Below are positions 55,493-63,976 of a stretch of DNA of 64,000 bases, piece after piece (position 1 is the stretch's first letter; the number at the start of each line of letters is the position of its first letter). The DNA comes from Tribonema minus. Its lineage: Eukaryota > Sar > Xanthophyceae > Tribonematales > Tribonemataceae. The stretch covers positions 310,001 to 374,000 of the forward strand of contig JAFCMP010000223.1 of the NCBI GenBank assembly GCA_017506865.1, in the 5' to 3' direction. The position numbers and the translations under genes are program-made. The notes beneath the pieces are model-generated. The model was not told where the DNA came from. It did no database searches and worked only from the letters and a program-made list of their open reading frames with translations.

Positions 55493-56152
55493 TCAATGCG
55501 ACCGCTCAGAGTTCACGGGGGCTGTGAGCAGGAAGAGCTCCTGTTCCGAAATGTGGAGGCGCAGAGCGCTCTCGCCGAGTCCGTGCGGGCCGCTCCTCCA
55601 CAGCAGCTTCAGCAAGGCTAAGCCCGCCTCCCGATCGCCCTTCTGCGGGCGCTGCGGGTGCATCCTATCCTCGAACTCCAGGCGATCGAGGTAGTCGAAG
55701 ACGCCGCAGGTGATCAGCGCAGCCCTATCGCGCTCCTGCAGCGAGGCGAGGGGGATCCTGGTCTCCGATAGCGCCTCGAACCTCTGCGCGTCGCCTCGCA
55801 TCGCGAGGCACCGGAGGAGGCGCACGTACTGCTGGTAGTCCAGGTCGGACGCGTACGTGAGGCCGAGGAGCAGATCGAAGACCTCCCCGTCGCGGCATAG
55901 CGCGGCGTCCAGCAGTGGGAACGAGCGGTCCGAGTCCCAGTACACGGGTTCGCCTCTGGACTTGTGCTCCGGAGGAAAGGGCGAGCGCGCAGGAGCCTCC
56001 GCGCTGTCGTACCTCGTCAAGTACTCGTGACACAGATCCCGGCGCAAGCGAGGAAGCCAGCACCGCTTCAAGAAACGGAGCTCTCGGGCGTCGTCGCAGC
56101 GTATGGCCCGCCTGACTTCGTCCTGTGAAGGAAATCCGAGCAGTCTCCACAT
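55493..56152 (-). CDS. Unknown helical protein
   Basis: 219 residues from the ATG at 56152 (MWRLLGFPSQDEVRRAI); the frame extends 29 codons further with poorer sequence. Leu/Arg-rich helical segments (ELRFLKRCWLPRLRRDLCHE, YQQYVRLLRCLAMRGDAQ, ALLKLLWRSGPHGLGESAL) suggest an all-helical repeat-like fold, possibly ankyrin- or F-box-like, but no diagnostic motif is present. It lies between the PRMT-like gene and the Cys-containing gene on the same strand. Intronless and GC-rich like its neighbours. Confidence 0.5.
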   Translation of the reverse strand: MWRLLGFPSQDEVRRAIRCDDARELRFLKRCWLPRLRRDLCHEYLTRYDSAEAPARSPFPPEHKSRGEPVYWDSDRSFPLLDAALCRDGEVFDLLLGLTYASDLDYQQYVRLLRCLAMRGDAQRFEALSETRIPLASLQERDRAALITCGVFDYLDRLEFEDRMHPQRPQKGDREAGLALLKLLWRSGPHGLGESALRLHISEQELFLLTAPVNSERSH

Positions 56153-56304
56153 GGCGAGCCGCGCTGCGCGTCGGAGTGAGTGATCGAGTACATTCGTCCC
56201 GCAAGCTCGCCGGCACCGCATTCTGAGGGGGCAGCGCATTCCGCAGGGCTGGTCATCGGAGTCCGGCCGTCCGGCACTGCGGTCGCCAGCGCGCGCGTCG
56301 TCTC

Positions 56305-57360
56305 TCAGTCGAAAAAGTCAGCGTACAGATCGCTCGTACCGAGCGCTGCGACTCGTCGCCCCGCGCACTCGAACGCGTACTCGCAGCGTCTCTCCGCCTT
56401 GGCAACGTTCGAGGTCACGGTCAGTCGCTCGCCGGCTCGCAACCGCATCGGCTCGCGGAAGAGGGCCACCGGCGTCCGCCAGTTTGTGGCCGCGCCGTCG
56501 CAGCCGTGGCAGCTCGTCACCGAGTTGCCGTCTCCCAGCCAGGCGTCCGCAGTCTCGTACCCCAGGCGCTGGCGACGCGACAGGGCCTGCCCGGGAGCAG
56601 TCAGGGCGATGAAGATCCCGAACCCGTGCGCCTCGCAGTCCCTGTTCACGTGAAAGTGCGACGTCGATGAGGTCTCGCTCTCCCCGGTGCACAGGTCATA
56701 GCTCTCGAGCAGTCCGCAGTCGTCCGACACGGCGATGGCCCCGAAGCTGGCAGGCTTGACGCTCGCGAATTGGTCCGCGACGAACAGATCCCCTCGCTTC
56801 AGAGCGGCGCCGGTCAGCGATACGGGAGCGAAGAAAGACGCTGCGCGTGCCGGAATGACCTGGCAAGCCCGGGAGATGAGTCCCCTCGCGCGCAAATCCG
56901 TCACCACATCGACGATGCCCTCGCAGGACGCGACGCCGCCGACGATCTCGCAGAGCAGCGCGTCCGCGGGCGGGCCATCGGGCTGCAGGTCATACGAGGA
57001 GCTGTGCAGGACCTGAAAGCGGTGCGCAGGGAAATCGCTCCGCAGGCGCAGCCTCGCCAACTTGGCGGATCTCGGATTCACGTCGATGCCGAGCAGGCTG
57101 GCGTCCGGGCGAGAGGAGAGCAGCGCCCTCGCCAATGTGGCATCTGCGCCGATGCCCACTTCGAGCCATCGGATGCACCTGGTCGCAGCGATCGCCCGGG
57201 CGAAAAAGGCATTTCTCGCGAAGTCTGCGTTCATAGACTCGTACCCCTCCGAGCTGTAAAAGCTGCACACGCTGAGGGAGTCGCACACAGGGTCGGGCTG
57301 GCCCCGATGCACGCGGCACCCGCGGGGCGCCAGCGCCAGCAGAGCATCCACAGTCGTCAT
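56305..57360 (-). CDS. SAM-dependent methyltransferase, PRMT-like
   Basis: 351 residues from the ATG at 57360 (MTTVDALLALAPRGCRV); an ATG 15 codons upstream is less likely. Motif I is WLEVGIGADATLARALL; the acidic end of strand 2 is LLGIDVNPRSAKLARL. CEIVGGVASCEGI resembles the double-Glu loop of protein arginine methyltransferases (E.(h)G....E). A C-terminal beta-rich part has WRTPVALFREPMRLRAGERL and EYAFECAGRR, like the PRMT barrel. An upstream SMNADFARNAFFARAIA segment is in the place of the PRMT SAM-covering helix. The expected substrate would be Arg side chains of nucleic-acid-binding proteins; a histone-doublet or host target is speculation. Intronless; whether viral or host-derived is open. 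Confidence 0.68.
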   Translation of the reverse strand: MTTVDALLALAPRGCRVHRGQPDPVCDSLSVCSFYSSEGYESMNADFARNAFFARAIAATRCIRWLEVGIGADATLARALLSSRPDASLLGIDVNPRSAKLARLRLRSDFPAHRFQVLHSSSYDLQPDGPPADALLCEIVGGVASCEGIVDVVTDLRARGLISRACQVIPARAASFFAPVSLTGAALKRGDLFVADQFASVKPASFGAIAVSDDCGLLESYDLCTGESETSSTSHFHVNRDCEAHGFGIFIALTAPGQALSRRQRLGYETADAWLGDGNSVTSCHGCDGAATNWRTPVALFREPMRLRAGERLTVTSNVAKAERRCEYAFECAGRRVAALGTSDLYADFFD

Positions 57361-57611
57361 GCCGAGTTTTTGAGGGTAAAGAGAAAGTGCGACTGCTTGG
57401 AGCACGGCGAAGCTCGGCTGCCCATGACTGGCGCCAAGCGCACAGCAGATGCATCACCAGTGCGTCGTGCTGATCAAAGCGTGCCGATCTGGGCCGAGCT
57501 TGCACAGCGCGAATGTGTGAGGCGCATGAGCAGTCGCAGATGCAAGCGCAGGCAGCAGCACTTGAACGCTAAGCCACGAGTTGGACAGATGTGTGCATTC
57601 GGTGTTGCTCG
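57361..57611. other. Short intergenic stretch
   Basis: 251 bp between the PRMT-like start and the stop of the nuclease-like frame. The minus strand just before the PRMT-like ATG reads ctttaccctcaaaaactcgg; no element was recognised. Confidence 0.4.
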
Positions 57612-58136
57612 TCACACCGTGTATTGCGTCATCGCTGTCTGCTTCGTCGTCGCGTATTTCTGCTTGCAGTGCAGTATCGCGCGCCGTGCGAGCGAGTCGA
57701 TTCTGAGCCAGAGCTGGCGGTCCATCGTGACGCCGTGGTGCGCCGTCACCTGCATCGCCAGGCTCTCCAGCCCCTCGCTCGCGTCCACGGCGAAGTTGGT
57801 GGCGCCTTCGACGGGGAGGAGCCGCCCGTCGCGGTAGCGCGTGACGGTGTATCCAAGCGCTGCTGTCGCAAGTGTCTTGCGCGCGTCCTCTTCACCCTTG
57901 TCCAGGTGGAAGTACGCCCCGTCGTACTCAATGATGTGCTTCTCGATGAGCAGGTCGGGCTTTGTGTGCCTGCCGTCGGGAAGGTCGATGCGCTGGTCGA
58001 GGCACGCAAGGTAGTGCTGGAGAGGGTCGCCCTCAGGAGCGCTGAGGATGAGGAACGCTGCACTCGTGACGAATATCTCCTCAGTGGACTTGCCCCCGAG
58101 CTGCAGTGCACAGAAATACGGAGGTTTTGGTGTCGA
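57612..58136 (-). CDS. PD-(D/E)xK nuclease-like reading frame without visible start (partial or spliced)
   Basis: 174 codons are open from just after a TAG (58139-58137) to TGA at 57614-57612, with no ATG before residue ~110, so it is missed by ATG-based calling. The frame reads as a real protein: STEEIFVTSAAFLILSAP, then KPDLLIEKHIIEYDGAYFH and DARKTLATAALGYTVTRYRD. This matches the Vsr/DUF559-type endonuclease pattern PD.LI...I.EYDG.(Y/W)H...D..K...L...GY.V.R.R. The acidic residues would be D61, E70 and D72 of the open frame. Upstream, ccttttttgacctttcatac and gatattag form a plausible 3' splice site, so the first exon may lie nearer 58.2-58.3 kb. A frameshift from an overlapping ATG frame (58252) is the alternative. 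A repair, homing or virus-type nuclease is inferred. Confidence 0.6.
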   Translation of the reverse strand, partial: STPKPPYFCALQLGGKSTEEIFVTSAAFLILSAPEGDPLQHYLACLDQRIDLPDGRHTKPDLLIEKHIIEYDGAYFHLDKGEEDARKTLATAALGYTVTRYRDGRLLPVEGATNFAVDASEGLESLAMQVTAHHGVTMDRQLWLRIDSLARRAILHCKQKYATTKQTAMTQYTV

Positions 58137-58299
58137 CTAATATCGGTATGAAAGGTCAAAAAAGGCTGTGGGCATTGAAAAACGCCGGTTGAACCCGTTC
58201 GGCTCCAACGGTTCATTCCAGAAGCAAATTGAAGCGTCCCTTGTGTAAACAACCCGTTAAACTCCGCATTTTGAGGGATGTTGACACAGAGACTGCGTC

Positions 58300-58375
58300 A
58301 TCACCAGCAGCAGCAGCACCACCACCAGTGCGGCGCCATCACCAACAGCAGTAGCAGTAGCAGTAGCAGCAGCAG

Positions 58376-58441
<66 letters not shown>

Positions 58442-58620
58442 GCAGCAGCAACGCAGCACTTGCCTCAAGAGCAGCGCTTGCATCAGCAGCAAGCAGCAGC
58501 AACGCAGTACTTGCATCAACAGCAGCAGCGCTTGTAACAGCGCAGAAAGCAGCAGCGCAAACAGAAGCAGTAACGCAGCAGCAAGCAGCAAGGGGCAGGC
58601 AGCAACAACACTTCAACTAG
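58300..58620. repeat. CAG/CAR trinucleotide repeat tract
   Basis: Long imperfect (cag)n and (agc)n runs have interruptions (cagtag, caacg), and a ~66-bp block around gcaagcagcagcaacgcagt repeats at about 58438, 58490 and 58575. It generates poly-Ser, poly-Gln, poly-Leu and poly-Ala frames with no gene support. Confidence 0.9.
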
Positions 58621-58760
58621 CAGAGTAACGGTAAACAGAAAGCCTTGCATCAGCAACAACAGACAGCAGCGCTTGCATCAGCAACTACAGCAGCGCTGGT
58701 ATCAGCAACACTTCTGCAAAAAGCTGATGGAGGCACAACTGCGGAGCTGATTGCAGCAGC

Positions 58761-58889
58761 AGGCAGGAGCTGTATTCAAGCATATCGGTGCAGCTGATGG
58801 CAGCAGCAAGCAGTGCAGAGAGCAGCAGGCGGGAGCGGTGTTCAGGCGCATCGGTGCAGCTGATGGCAGCAGCAAGCAGTGCAGAAAGC
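58761..58889. repeat. Tandem duplication of about 65 bp
   Basis: Two units share atcggtgcagctgatggcag, then cagcaagcagtgcaga; the first begins ggcaggagctgtattcaagc and the second ggcgggagcggtgttcaggc. Confidence 0.9.
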
Positions 58890-59151
58890 TGCAGGTAAGC
58901 GATTTGCATGTGACATCAGTGCAGGCATACTTTGAAGCAATGAACACAGAGCACCATAGCACACCTTGTGTGAAGTACTTGCATTGACTGCAACACGCAA
59001 ACATCACAGTCGCCACATGTCATCGCTGCAGCATCGAAGTCATGAGCACGCCGCAGGAATCGGCATGCTAATGAGGCAGTAGCAACCAGATGAGGCAGCA
59101 GTGTTGCAGTGTTTGCAGATTGCCATTGCCAGCGCATACCCCGCTCTCTAT

Positions 59152-60125
59152 TCAAATCAATGTCAAAAAGTTGCCGCCGCCACCGCCGCCGCCAGCCGGA
59201 GAGCCAGCCCCTGAGGGAGAACTACCCGTGCACAGGCACTTTCAACGGGACGTACATTCATTTGGAAATTAAATGAATGCGTGCATTGCTCCCTTCTCTC
59301 TGAGCCTGCTCCTCTCGCTGACTGAAGATGAGAAGCAGCTGGCGGCGGCGGCGGCGGCGGCGGCAGCAGCGGCAGCAGTGTGGAGCAGTACTTTGAGTTT
59401 TGCAAGTTATCCCCCCCCAGTGACACCCCCCAAAAGTGATAGTGCGGTTGCAAGCTGCATGCATCCCCTTGATCATTCTCTCTTTCAAATCAATGTCATT
59501 CTCTCTCAAATCAATGTCAAAAAGTTGCCGCCGCCGCCGCCGCCGCCAGCCAGAGAGCCAGCCCCTGAGGGAGAACTACCCGTGCACAGGCACTTTCAGC
59601 GGGACGTACATTCATTTTCCAATTAAATGAATGCGTGCATTGCTCCCTCCTCTCTGAGCCTGCTCCTCTCGCTGACTGAAGATAACCAGCTGGCGGCGGC
59701 GGCGGCGGCGGCAGCGGCAGTAGTTTGGAGCAGTACTTTGAGTTTTGCAAGTTATCCCCCCCCAGTGACACCCCCCAAAAGTGATAGTGCGGTTGCAAGC
59801 TGCATGCATCCCCTTGATCATCCTCTCTTTCAAATCAATGTCAAAAAGTTGCCGCCGCCACCGCCGCCGCCAGCCGGAGAGCCAGCCCCTGAGGGAGAAC
59901 TACCCGTGCACAGGCACTTTCAACGGGACGTACATTCATTTGGAAATTCAATGAATGCGTGCATTGCTCCCTCCTCGCTGAGCCTGCTCCTCTCGCTGAC
60001 TGAAGATGAGAAGCAGCTGGCGGCGGCGGCGGCAGCAGTTTGGAGCAGTACTTTGGGTTTTGCAAGTTATCCCCCCCCAGTGACACCCCCTAAAAGTGAT
60101 TGTGCGGTTGCAAGCTGCATGCGGT
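59152..60125. repeat. Three tandem units of about 300-354 bp with complementary GCC/GGC tracts
   Basis: Units start with tcaaatcaatgtcaaaaag at 59152, 59506 and 59830. Each has a (gccgcc)n tract, then a cttgagggagaactacccgtg-like block, ccgtgcacaggcactttca, attaaatgaatgcgtgcatt, an agctggcggcggcgg tract and a cagtgacacc(c)ccc end. Within each unit the CCGCC and GGCGG tracts are complementary, so a unit could fold on itself. The open frames are repeat artefacts. Confidence 0.92.
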
Positions 60126-60437
60126 GCTCTTGCACTTGGTGAACAACTGTTCCATACTTTGAGCCCAGGCCCATTCTAACGCGGTCATCGTGTGCATCGG
60201 TCATCGTTGCAGCAGCGACCGCAGCGAGCGAGGAGGCCGCGCGGATCATACTCCCCCCTAAGTTTCAGTTGTAGCATTGAACTCACGTCCAACATGCGGC
60301 GGCCCATTGAGGCAAAGGTGTGGAACGCAGCTGCTAATTATACATTGTTTGAACGGCATACAGCATATTCCCATTTTCAATTCCCAGATCATATGTGCAG
60401 CTGTTTTCTGCGTGCACAGCGTTCACAACCTCTCGAA
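60126..60437. other. Intergenic stretch upstream of the small unknown gene
   Basis: No gene. AT-richer patches (agctgctaattatacattg and ttcccattttcaattccca near 60330-60385) could hold a promoter for the gene at 60438. Confidence 0.4.
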
Positions 60438-60911
60438 ATGTCTGTCGGCTCAGACTCCGATGCGAGCACCGTTGACGATATGCTCGTCAGCACTGCCGCC
60501 GCCGGCGACGCGCCACCGCCGGTGCACGGGGAGCGACTGTGCTCAGCACTGAACTTTCTGGTGTGGGCGCAGGACCAGAACGAGGACAACTGTCGCTCCG
60601 TCATCATCGCCTTCGACGGCCTCGACGCGTACTACGACATCAGCGCGATCGGCGGCGTGATCGGGTGCTGGAGGCACGCACCCGTCGTGCCGTGGCTGAT
60701 CAGGGGGGACAGCTCTCCGGACGACCACGACAGTTACCCCAAAATCTGCGTGTGGACGAGCGTTTCTGACTTCAGGGTACGCGGGTTAGGAAGTTTGTTC
60801 GAGATGCCAGCGGGAGTGACTCTCAAGCACATCGCTTTCCAGCCGATGGCGTACGGGGTGCCCTGGGTCCCCACCGTGTTCTTGTGGCACTGTGACCACG
60901 ACACGTTCTGA
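60438..60911 (+). CDS. Small unknown intronless protein
   Basis: 157 residues from the ATG at 60438 (MSVGSDSDASTVDDMLVSTA). The frame runs 82 codons further upstream, but that part is low in order and this ATG follows an AT-rich patch. After an acidic Ser/Asp N-terminus comes a compact mixed alpha/beta sequence: ALNFLVWAQDQNEDNCRSVI, AFDGLDAYYDISAIGGVIGC, ICVWTSVSDFRVRGLGSLFE, VPWVPTVFLWHCDHDTF. It is rich in aromatic and His/Asp residues. No family is recognised. GC-rich, single-exon and similar in style to the viral-type genes, so it may mark the right-hand extent of the insert. Confidence 0.55.
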   Translation: MSVGSDSDASTVDDMLVSTAAAGDAPPPVHGERLCSALNFLVWAQDQNEDNCRSVIIAFDGLDAYYDISAIGGVIGCWRHAPVVPWLIRGDSSPDDHDSYPKICVWTSVSDFRVRGLGSLFEMPAGVTLKHIAFQPMAYGVPWVPTVFLWHCDHDTF

Positions 60912-62215
60912 GTGGGGCGGCGGCAGCAGCGCGACGACGCGCGGCAGCTCGTGTCGTGAGTGAATATAATGATAATATCGGCTCTTGTGGATACCCTTGA
61001 CGCCTCGACTGCGTGCGCGTTTCAGTTACAAGTCTGAACAGGTCGTTGCGGCACACTCAGCGTCAACGCACGTATGAGAGCGTTGGTGAGCGTCGCGTGC
61101 GAAGTCGCATGCGAAAACACAGGAGGCGACGCGCAGCGTCGCGGCGAACACACCGGCACTCTCGCACACACTGCACATTTTGCACACACTGCACATTTTG
61201 CACACACTGCACATTTTGCCCACACTGCACACAGTTGCACACACTGCACACAATCTGCATGCATCGCGTCGACCGCTTTTGCCGCCAAATACGGTTTGCA
61301 GCGGTCGCCTCGAGAGCCGATCGCATTCGAGAACGCACCGGCACGAATGGTGCTCTCACCGGCGCGTTCGATGAGGGAAGCCTGTGCCCGGCGGTGTGCA
61401 CTGCGTCATGTTCTGTGCGGTGCGCCTCCATCCCGCACACTATGTAGCGTGTCGTCAAGAGCGATGTGGGGTGGGAAGCATGCGCATCAAGTAGTTTCCA
61501 GAATTTTCCTCAACAGTGCCTCCTCAAACAAGGACACCAAATGGAGACTTCCATTGCGCACTGGTAGGAGCAGCTGCGAGCAGGAGAGCCGCAAGCAGCA
61601 GTGCATTGAAGGGTGTTCAAGGCAGCAGTGCAGCCGACAGGAGGGGCCGCAAGGCAGCTGCTGCAGTTCTTGCGCATCTCCTGCGCATTTGAGCTCTGTG
61701 AGACACAGGGGCAGCAGACAGGGCAGCCGGAGGGCACAGGAGGTGTTGCGCATCAGGTAGGCCACGCAATCATGGCCTCTCCGCAGCCAGCAGCAGTAGC
61801 AGCACCTTCAACCTCTCATAGCGCCACACTGACCAGAGGAGATTCACTCTCAAGCCTGCGCAAGAAGTCACCATCACGCAGCAGCACCACAGCAGCGCAG
61901 GGCAGTGCAGTGGCTCCCAGATGCTACTTGCGGACAATGCAGAACGCTGTGTGAAATTGACAGTGGACACCCAATCTCAATGATGACTTGGCTGTCAAAA
62001 AAATATACTTGAAGGATATGAAGATGTTACAGAACAGTCCAGCAGTCCAGGCAATGCCGGGAGATGCCATTACTGGACAGGCAGGTCTCAATCCGCTGTG
62101 CTGAACTGGCAATGTTCACACTGGCTTGTGTGCTTCCATTGTTATTGTCATTTTCTGGGGCAGGTGGCGCAGCGGAGCAGGAGGTGTGTACGGGTGGCCG
62201 CAGGCAGCTTCGGCC
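60912..62215. other. Intergenic region with no supported gene
   Basis: It contains a minisatellite (61162-61252), then CAG-rich sequence around 61560-61920. No exon could be supported. It would hold the promoter of the spliced gene starting at 62216. Confidence 0.5.
61162..61252. repeat. 18-bp minisatellite cacacactgcacattttg
   Basis: Three good and two partial units (cacacactgcacattttg, then cccacactgcacacagttg) lie in tandem. They produce Cys/Val or His/Thr frames without coding meaning. Confidence 0.9.
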
Positions 62216-62672
62216 ATGAGTCGGACGGTGATCATGCTCTTGCTCGTTGTTTGCTCTTTGCTGGTCATGAAAGGCGCCGGGGCCCCGGCTGCCGCGGTGT
62301 GCACGGCACCCCCTGACATCGTTGATGACCATGCGTCTGCGATGAAGCTTACCAGGGCAGCAGTGTGCCCTGATCAGAAAATTACTGTGAAGTGGCGAGG
62401 ACTCGTTAACGTCGCCGAACCGATCATCGTCGGCGCCGGGACGACCCTTGTGATCAACGGCCGAGGCACGGACTCGGAGCTCGCTGCAATTTCGGGGCGG
62501 AACGAAACGCAGCTGATGCGTGTGCAGCAGGGTGCTTCTGTGACGCTGCGGCACCTCAGGCTCAGGGACGGACTGGCAGACTCTGTTGCTCATATTGACG
62601 GAGGTGGGGCCGTAAGAGTTTTCAAAGGTGGTGAGCTTTCACTGCAGGATTGCCAGTTCTGGTTCAACCGAG
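62216..62672 (+). CDS. Secreted Pmp-like beta-helix protein, exon 1
   Basis: The ATG at 62216 begins MSRTVIMLLLVVCSLLVMKG, a signal peptide. The mature part has V.C...KITVKWRGLVNVAEPIIV, GAGTTLVINGRG and LRHLRLRDGLADS, then GGAVRVFKGGELSLQDCQFW. These are rungs of a parallel beta-helix with the GGA(I/V) pattern of chlamydial polymorphic outer-membrane-protein repeats. The exon ends FNR plus one base, followed by GTGAGT (phase 1). It is a spliced, host-type gene continuing through exons at 62907, 63708 and 63977 and beyond the window. Likely an extracellular or cell-surface protein; ligand unknown. Confidence 0.75.
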
Positions 62673-62906
62673 GTGAGTGGTTGCGCTGCAGCTGATGTCA
62701 CGCTGCCATTGTTTCGCATCTACTCTACAATAGTGACTCTGTTGTTGTTTCCCCCTCTTGACTAGGAATATGCGCGCACTTTGCACAGGCACGTTTGGTG
62801 ACTTTTCTGTGAGACAAAGGGGTTGAACGACCACAGCAAACTCTCATTGGCAACATCGCCGTTCGTCTCTGTACCGTGCACTTGTCTGCAGCTGTTGGCA
62901 ATGCAG

Positions 62907-62975
62907 ATGGCGGAGCCATCTACAACAGTGGCAATGTCACATGCCACTCTTCCGCTTTCAATGGAAATCGTGCAG
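62907..62975 (+). CDS. Pmp-like protein, exon 2 (69 nt, phase 1-1)
   Basis: One Pmp repeat: GGAIYNSGNVTCHSSAFNGN. It follows acceptor aatgcag and ends before GTGAGC. The exon is symmetric (phase 1 at both ends), so it can be duplicated or skipped without shifting the frame. An acceptor 16 nt upstream (cttgtctgcag) would add A-V-G-N-A in the same frame. Confidence 0.7.
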
Positions 62976-63075
62976 GTGAGCAATTGGATATCTACAAATC
63001 GAGGTCGGCTACGCTGTCCATTCAGATTCTGCCTGTACGGACGTGGAGCACCATGAGACTGGCAATCCTTTTACA

Positions 63076-63504
63076 GGGTGGAATATTTGTACTCAGTCTG
63101 GTGCCAGGATTATGGGGGGCTACCCACAATAAGCAGGGGCGCATCAGCCCCAGGTAACAGCCCGTAGGCAATGGGCGTCACTTGTTTCTGAGACCACAAC
63201 TTTAACATCTCAAAACTTGGAACCACCATGGTCACTATGCAAATGTGAGCCCGCAGCTTATTACAAGTTGAAGTTGAACTATGCCTTGAAGTTGACCACT
63301 TTAAATGTATATTCAATTCTACGTGAGGTGCGGGCTTACTTTTGCATGGTGACCATGGTAGTTCAAAATTTGAGATGATGAAGTTGTGGTTACAATTCAG
63401 GGACGCCTACTGCTGAGCCTACGGGCTGTTACCTAGGGCTGAGCGCCCCTGCTTATCGTGGGTAGCCCTCCAGAATCCTGGCACCAGTACAAAAAATTCC
63501 ACCC
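63076..63504. mobile_element. Foldback/MITE-like element in an intron of the Pmp-like gene
   Basis: About 190 bp at the left (63076-63270) and about 180 bp at the right (63325-63504) are imperfect inverted repeats. Ends GGGTGGAATATTTGTACT and AGTACAAAAAATTCCACCC pair; inner pairs include ggctacccacaataagcagg with cctgcttatcgtgggtagcc, and accatggtcactatgcaaat with the 63345 region. There is no coding capacity. A target-site duplication is not clear. It sits between exons 2 and 3. Confidence 0.82.
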
Positions 63505-63707
63505 TTGAAGCAGGGGTATCGTACTTTCCTTTGCACCCTGTGCTGTGAGGCACTGCCACACCCAATGGCGTGTGCATGCCGTTAAGTGAGTGCGCTGTCA
63601 TCAGTGCCACTGAGCTTTTCGACACAGGTGACAATGTCTGTACTTTGTGGTATTATAGTGGCACCGCTCAAACACTATTCCGTCTGCTTTTTTGGCTTCC
63701 ATTGCAG

Positions 63708-63791
63708 ATAGTGGAGATGGTGATGGCGGAGCCATCTACACCGATGGCGACTTCACCTGCCACAATTCCACGTTCACCGCTAACACAGGAC
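63708..63791 (+). CDS. Pmp-like protein, exon 3 (84 nt, phase 1-1)
   Basis: It reads DSGDGDGGAIYTDGDFTCHN then STFTANTG, again one GGAI repeat unit. It follows acceptor ccattgcag and precedes GTAAGT. Length is a multiple of three and phase is 1 at both ends, as in exon 2. Confidence 0.7.
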
Positions 63792-63976
63792 GTAAGTCAT
63801 CAATTTTGTTTTGCACGTACAAATGTGAGGCAACGCAGTGCCCAATGGCGCGTGCAATCCGTGATGTGAGCGTGCTGTGACCAACGCTGCTGAGTTCTTT
63901 GCATGCGTGGCTACATCTGTGCATTCTTGGATTGATCGTGTTATCATTCGGGCTGCTCATTGTGGTGCCATTGCAG

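Noticed and set aside
57591..58151. Plus-strand 186-residue protein
   Set aside because: The minus strand in this interval carries a recognisable nuclease motif; the plus frame has no such character.
61022..61458. Cys/Val-rich minus-strand protein (CAVCAKCAVC repeats)
   Set aside because: Translation of the 18-bp minisatellite only.
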